The position numbers and the translations under genes are program-made. From assembly GCA_944800085.1 (NCBI GenBank), contig CALYLO010000009.1:167001-231000 (forward strand): a stretch of 64,000 nt of DNA. Direction: 5' to 3'. Origin of the DNA: Paenibacillus melissococcoides. Lineage in GTDB: Bacteria; Bacillota; Bacilli; Paenibacillales; Paenibacillaceae. This document shows positions 60,334-64,000 of this stretch, in pieces (the stretch's first letter is position 1; every line of letters begins with the position of its first letter). The notes below the pieces were generated by a model that saw only the letters and a list, made by a program, of their open reading frames with translations, did not search any database and had not been told where the DNA came from.

Positions 60334-61482
60334 ATGAGCGAAGTGATATGGCTTATCCGCAAAACAATGACCGAGACGTTCCGCAACAAAAAGAACTGGC
60401 TCGTCTACTTCGGCCTGCCCGTCGTGGGCGTGCTGGTGTCCATGATGCTGTACGCGAACAATAGCAGCGGGACGCTCCGCGTCGGCATGCTGAACCTGGA
60501 CGGCAATCAGGCGATTACGCTGGATGCCATCCGCTTCCTGGAAGGCTTGAATCAGATCAAGGTCACGCTCATGGATGAAGCGGCGATGAAGCGCGATATC
60601 GCGGCAGGCAAGCTGGACAGCGGCATCGTGTTCGGCGAAGGGTTCGCCGCAAGCGTGCGGGCCGGACAACCGGAACATCTGGACATTATCTCCGTGAAGG
60701 GGGCGCAGGTCACCGCCTACGTCAAGGCGATGCTTCAGAGCTATATCGGCAACGTGGCCGCGATTGGCCGCAGTGCGGGAGGCGATCACGCCCGGTTCGA
60801 CGCCATCTATGCCGCATACAGCCAGCAGCGGTTCAAGGTGACGGCCGAGACGCTGGAGGATACGTCGAACCTGAAGTCCATGACGTATCAATCGATTGGC
60901 TTCCTCGTCGCGTTCATGATGTACTCCGCGGTCAGCATGTCGGAGATGATTTTGAAGGAGAAAGAGAACCGCACATTCCTGCGGCTGCTCTCCGGGCCCG
61001 TCTCGGCGAGGACGTACGTGATCTCGAACGTGGCCGTCAATGTCGTCATTATGCTGCTGCAGATTACGGTAACGCTGATCGTGATGAAGAAGATTCTCCG
61101 TATTGACTCAGGCATCCCATACGGCACGATGATCGCAACACTGTTCCTGTTCGCCTTGGCGGCCATCAGTCTCTCGCTCTTGATCGTCGCGTTCTCTAAG
61201 AGCAGCGCGGGCGCAGGCGCCCTGCAAAATCTGATCATTACGCCGTCATGCCTGCTCGCTGGCTGCTTCTTCCCGATGGATATCATGCCGGACACGATGC
61301 GCAAAATCTCGCACTTCATGCCGCAGCATTGGCTCTTGGACATGATCAATAAGCTGCAGCAAGGCGTTCCGCTCGGCAGCTTGGCTCTGAATATGGCGAT
61401 TCTGATTGCCTTCGCCGCGGTCTTCGCGCTCATCGCGATCTTCCGCTTCGGCCGCAACAACGACATCCGGCAGTTCGTGTAA
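60334..61482 (+). CDS. ABC-2 type permease (LnrN-like)
   Basis: A 382-residue permease with the same plan as its neighbour: N-terminal segment NWLVYFGLPVVGVLVSMMLY, an outer domain, then membrane segments SIGFLVAFMMYSAVSMSEMI, VAVNVVIMLLQITVTLIVMK, FLFALAAISLSLLIVAFSKS and LNMAILIAFAAVFALIAIFR. MPQHWLLDMINKLQQG is the ABC-2 signature. It starts 1 base after the previous stop. With the ATPase it forms a heteromeric exporter. Confidence 0.93.
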   Translation: MSEVIWLIRKTMTETFRNKKNWLVYFGLPVVGVLVSMMLYANNSSGTLRVGMLNLDGNQAITLDAIRFLEGLNQIKVTLMDEAAMKRDIAAGKLDSGIVFGEGFAASVRAGQPEHLDIISVKGAQVTAYVKAMLQSYIGNVAAIGRSAGGDHARFDAIYAAYSQQRFKVTAETLEDTSNLKSMTYQSIGFLVAFMMYSAVSMSEMILKEKENRTFLRLLSGPVSARTYVISNVAVNVVIMLLQITVTLIVMKKILRIDSGIPYGTMIATLFLFALAAISLSLLIVAFSKSSAGAGALQNLIITPSCLLAGCFFPMDIMPDTMRKISHFMPQHWLLDMINKLQQGVPLGSLALNMAILIAFAAVFALIAIFRFGRNNDIRQFV

Positions 61483-61537
61483 GCCGGAAGCCAGGGGGCG
61501 GGACAGACCATCGCAGCGTTCACATCATAACATCGCA

Positions 61538-61566
61538 AGAGGGGCGGAAAAGCCCCTCTATTTTTT
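61538..61566 (+). terminator. Terminator of the ABC exporter operon
   Basis: AGAGGGGC and GCCCCTCT pair around GGAAAA, followed by ATTTTTT. Confidence 0.92.
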
Positions 61567-62020
61567 CCCGGTCATATTCCAATATCCAATCGTTGAACTC
61601 TTCATAGAGCGGCCGCAGCGGCTCTGCGGCAGCGCAGGTCATTCTTGCGGCAGAGGAGCACAAGGCGGTGAGTGACCTCATTGTTCCCCTCTTCCCCCTC
61701 GCCATCCTCTCAAAAAGATTGGGCAGCACTTGATGCCGCAACGTTCGAATCCGCTTTTTGTTCTTTACATATTTGGGATACGCGCTCAAAAATTCCAATG
61801 CTTCTTTCTTTGATCTGCGGCGGTGCCAACGTCATGTTCCCGAAATGCTCTTCCATAAAGTCATTCAACAAAGCGCTCACGTTTGTCCTCCAAAGACGGA
61901 TATTGGTCAAGCCTTCCCTCCATTATAAAAGGAGAAAGCCGCAAAGCGGTAGCAAGTCATAATAACCGGCATACGATATAACTGGATATCCGCCTATCAA
62001 TTGCCGGGAAGGTGTTAGAA
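61567..62020. other. Unassigned stretch with overlapping minus-strand frames
   Basis: Two overlapping minus-strand frames lie here. One (61910-61710) reads LWRTNVSALLNDFMEEHFGN and ERVSQICKEQKADSNV. The other (61798-61520) reads EFLSAYPKYVKNKKRIRTLR and PLYEEFNDWILEYDREK. They could be two halves of one frameshifted gene, but I recognise no family and the second overlaps the exporter terminator. I do not call a gene. Confidence 0.3.
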
Positions 62021-62536
62021 TTGAGACAAAATGAGATGTGGCAGTCTGTAGTAACCGAATTATATAACAGTCTATATGGCGAACAGATGGTCTGTTCCAT
62101 AAGCACGCAGTTGTTTCATATACCCGACACGCAAGATTTAGAAGGAAATTCAGAAATGCATGCCAGTCTTGTCCCCGCGTCTTATCATCGGGTGACGGCA
62201 ACCGGATCGGCTCAAAGATTGCTGAACGGAGAGAGCGCGCCGTCCCTTGTCGAAACCCTGGTTGCCTGCATCCAAAACGCAGAGCGGCTGGATCGCGAAG
62301 TGCGTTCCGGTCTGCTTGTCATGAGAGATGCCGCTCCAGCCGGCTACAAGCCCGTAATCGAAAACATCATACGGTGGCAGGAACACGCGGAATTGCATCT
62401 GCAAAAGGCAAAGCAATTGACGAATCAAAACACTGGCCCCTCCCCTCGGCTTGAACATTATTCCGACCTTAGACATGAAAAAAGCCCATGTCAGCGACAT
62501 AGGCTTGCTTACTGCATTTATTCGCGGGTGATTTGA
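62021..62536 (+). CDS. Hypothetical protein
   Basis: A 171-residue frame from TTG 62021, preceded by GGAAGGTG. It reads MWQSVVTELYNSLYGEQMVC, a middle part with SLVETLVACIQNAERLDREV, and AGYKPVIENIIRWQEHAELH then LQKAKQLTNQN. The last 40 residues overlap the minus-strand terminator of the CHRD gene and look unconserved. Helical overall, no signal peptide, no family recognised. Codon use agrees with neighbours, so it is probably real. Confidence 0.45.
   Translation: MRQNEMWQSVVTELYNSLYGEQMVCSISTQLFHIPDTQDLEGNSEMHASLVPASYHRVTATGSAQRLLNGESAPSLVETLVACIQNAERLDREVRSGLLVMRDAAPAGYKPVIENIIRWQEHAELHLQKAKQLTNQNTGPSPRLEHYSDLRHEKSPCQRHRLAYCIYSRVI
62478..62506 (-). terminator. Terminator of the CHRD gene (minus strand)
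   Basis: On the minus strand AAGCCTATGTC and GACATGGGCTT pair around GCT, followed by a T-run. Confidence 0.85.
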
Positions 62537-63039
62537 CCGCGAATTTCTCCGTCTGGAAATTGTATGGTGTGGACGTTGACATAGGCGTTCCCTCTTTCGA
62601 TCTCACGAATTAGATCGCGGATCGTTTTGCCTTTCAGAGGTCCGATTAGATCTCGGCTCGTCAGGACACCGCGGATGACTCCTCGTCTAACGGAGATGCC
62701 GAATTTGGACGGACCGAACAGGAAGGCTACGATGGGACCGTTCTGCCCTCTTCTGCCAAGATGAATATGGGCCTGGGTTACCCGGTTAATATTTCTGATC
62801 ACAAGCCGGAATCTCAACTGAGTGCGATTTCTGCTCAGCTGAAACACCGCATTTCCTGAAGCTATCGTTCTTACAGGAGGCACTTCATTTCGCCCCGATA
62901 GGATTGCCCTGAATGTTCTAATAAGTCCTCGCCCCTTTCTTATCGTTCTTACAACGTATTCCTTAAGACACAAATGGTTTGTATGTTTGCCCAGAAATAT
63001 GATTTCGGAGTCAACAATGATACAATAGTCGACAGACAT
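62518..63039 (-). CDS. CHRD-domain protein
   Basis: About 135 residues form a CHRD domain: FRAILSGRNEVPPVRTIASG, LRFRLVIRNINRVTQAHIHL, GRRGQNGPIVAFLFGP and the ending VNVHTIQFPDGEIRGQI. CHRD domains occur in secreted or surface proteins of unknown role in Bacilli. The frame extends to ATG 63039, but the first 40 residues look unconserved and I see no good ribosome binding site. The true start may lie nearer 62930. No signal peptide is visible. Divergent from the YdeI-like gene. Confidence 0.75.
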   Translation of the reverse strand: MSVDYCIIVDSEIIFLGKHTNHLCLKEYVVRTIRKGRGLIRTFRAILSGRNEVPPVRTIASGNAVFQLSRNRTQLRFRLVIRNINRVTQAHIHLGRRGQNGPIVAFLFGPSKFGISVRRGVIRGVLTSRDLIGPLKGKTIRDLIREIERGNAYVNVHTIQFPDGEIRGQITRE

Positions 63040-63069
63040 GCTTTTCGCATCGTAGAGGGGGATACAGCC

Positions 63070-63750
63070 GTGAACAACTCCGAGAAAACCATTATTGAAA
63101 AATTGAATCTCCGCAAATATCCGACGAAGCTGATTTGGGGCAAGCCGGACGATATCGCCGATTTCGACGAACTGGAGTACGACACGTCGGCGGTCAAAGA
63201 GAAGTACAGTCTCATTTTTACGTTCATCTTCAACTTGGAGGAGTTCGTGAGCCAGTTGAATCAGGTGATTGAACAGCAGCTGCTCGAAGAGGGCGGGTAT
63301 CTGTGCTTCGCCTATCCGAAGAAAAATAATCCGAAGTACGCGGAATATATTGAGCGGGACAGCTTCTTCCCCAGCATCGCTATGGATGAGGATGGGTATG
63401 TGCAGGGTAGCCCGATTAAGTTCGCCCGCATGGTGAGCATGAATGACGTGTTTACCGTCATCGGGCTGAAATCCGAGCCGAAGAAGGCGGCGAGCTCAGC
63501 CAAAACGAAAACGAGCCAGCGCGTGGACGATTATATCGATCGTGTGGAAGATATCAAGGCCTATTTGCAGAGCGACGAGGAAATAGGGGAGCGGTACAAT
63601 CAACTGACACCCGGCTACCAGAAAGACTGGGCGCGGTATGTGTTCAGCGCCAAGAGAAAGGAAACGCAGGACAAAAGACTCGCGGAAATGAAAATCGTGC
63701 TGGCCGAGGGCTATAAATCGATCGATCTGTACAGAAGAGACAAAAAATAA
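63070..63750 (+). CDS. YdeI/OmpD-associated-like protein
   Basis: A 226-residue protein. The N-terminal part (IIEKLNLRKYPTKLIWGKPD, YSLIFTFIFNLEEFVSQLNQ, GGYLCFAYPKKNN) resembles DUF3052-like domains. The last 65 residues carry the YdeI family block (VEDIKAYLQSDEEIGERYNQ, LTPGYQKDWARYVFSAKRKE, TQDKRLAEMKIVLAEGYKS). Start GTG 63070 follows GAGGGGG at 8 bases. YdeI relatives have been linked to bacteriocin protection and metal or stress responses. The function here is open. Confidence 0.8.
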   Translation: MNNSEKTIIEKLNLRKYPTKLIWGKPDDIADFDELEYDTSAVKEKYSLIFTFIFNLEEFVSQLNQVIEQQLLEEGGYLCFAYPKKNNPKYAEYIERDSFFPSIAMDEDGYVQGSPIKFARMVSMNDVFTVIGLKSEPKKAASSAKTKTSQRVDDYIDRVEDIKAYLQSDEEIGERYNQLTPGYQKDWARYVFSAKRKETQDKRLAEMKIVLAEGYKSIDLYRRDKK

Positions 63751-63752
63751 GA

Positions 63753-63780
63753 GCGGAGGCGGCAAACCAGCCGCCTCCGC
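63753..63780 (+). terminator. Hairpin after the YdeI-like gene
   Basis: GCGGAGGCGGC and GCCGCCTCCGC form a perfect 11-base stem around AAACCA. Only TTAAC follows. Confidence 0.7.
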
Positions 63781-63820
63781 TTAACAAAAGGGATGATAAT
63801 TCGTTTGAGTTCATCCCCCG

Positions 63821-64000
63821 CTATTCCAAGCAATATGCTTGCAGTTGGGCACGCTTTTCTGCGGTTAAGCCAAATTCGCGCTCCAGAAACGATTCGGCGC
63901 TTCCGTAGTTCTCGTCGATCGAGGAGAACACGGCCTCCATGAATCCCTGCGCAGCTTAAGCTTGGCGATGACCTCGGCTGCTTCCTCCGGAGGCATGACC
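63821..64000 (-). pseudogene. C-terminal end of a tyrosine-protein phosphatase, frameshifted, cut by window edge
   Basis: Minus strand. The final frame reads GFMEAVFSSIDENYGSAESF then LEREFGLTAEKRAQLQAY, the closing helices of Y_phosphatase3-type phosphatases. Upstream of about 63950 the matching sequence (EEAAEVIAKLK) is in another frame, and adding one G at AAG-CTG would join them. Either a one-base deletion or a sequencing error. The catalytic part lies beyond the window. Confidence 0.5.

Noticed and set aside
1..64000. CRISPR arrays, tRNA or rRNA genes, prophage structural genes
   Set aside because: No evenly spaced short repeats, no cloverleaf sequences and no capsid, tail or integrase genes were seen on either strand.

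Overview
The window looks like chromosomal DNA of a Paenibacillus-type Bacillota. The evidence is strong GGAGG ribosome binding sites, frequent GTG and TTG starts, PepSY proteins beside a two-component system, copper-amine-oxidase-type stalk and SLH domains, an LnrLMN-like exporter, and a receptor/peptide pair resembling the RRNPP systems of Paenibacillus. No rRNA, tRNA or CRISPR array was seen.

Layout. (1) 1-10 kb: an AT-rich type I restriction-modification locus. In order it holds a partial methylase-like/TRD protein, an 806-residue fusion of an ADP-ribosylglycohydrolase to an HsdM methylase, a second HsdM, a frameshifted HsdS remnant, an intact HsdS, and HsdR. A DUF262 (GmrSD-like) start follows and is broken by an insertion sequence with 4-bp target duplications. 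(2) 12-20 kb: a secreted subtilase, a WYL regulator divergent from a VOC protein with a palindromic operator between them, a GNAT acetyltransferase, an M20 amidohydrolase and several gene remnants. (3) 20.9-28 kb: a decayed defence cluster. It has a COG1112-type helicase fused to a PLD nuclease (Mokosh type II-like, two frameshifts), a membrane-anchored Mrr endonuclease whose zinc ribbon lies in the -1 frame after an A AAA AAG heptamer, and a second mrr split by an 830-bp IS flanked by CTAG. (4) 28-31.5 kb: two nucleoside hydrolases and a CNT transporter. (5) 31.5-42.6 kb: a lipoprotein flavin reductase with an Fnr-type box, secreted proteins, ferritin, a truncated quorum-sensing receptor with an intact peptide gene, and many pseudogenes. 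(6) 42.8-46.3 kb: an OmpR-type two-component system and two PepSY genes whose promoters share a CTCAG-N6-CTCAT element. (7) 46.3-50 kb: a LacI regulator, 2,3-butanediol dehydrogenase and an SDR enzyme. (8) 50.3-56.1 kb: a full deoxyribonucleoside operon, deoR-deoC-cdd-nupC-deoD-pdp. (9) 56.2-61.5 kb: a NarL-type two-component system and a three-gene ABC exporter laid out like lnrJK-lnrLMN. (10) 61.5-64 kb: small hypothetical genes, a CHRD protein, a YdeI-like protein and the frameshifted end of a tyrosine phosphatase gene.

How the genes fit together. Two separate loci (28-31 kb and 50-56 kb) give nucleoside import and cleavage, by hydrolysis and by phosphorolysis plus deamination and aldol cleavage. 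The first 28 kb is a defence island: R-M, Mrr twice, a Mokosh-like protein and DUF262. Much of it is broken by IS elements or single-base shifts, while the catabolic and signalling genes to the right are intact. The most unusual feature is the ADP-ribosylglycohydrolase-HsdM fusion inside a type I R-M operon that carries two methylase subunits.
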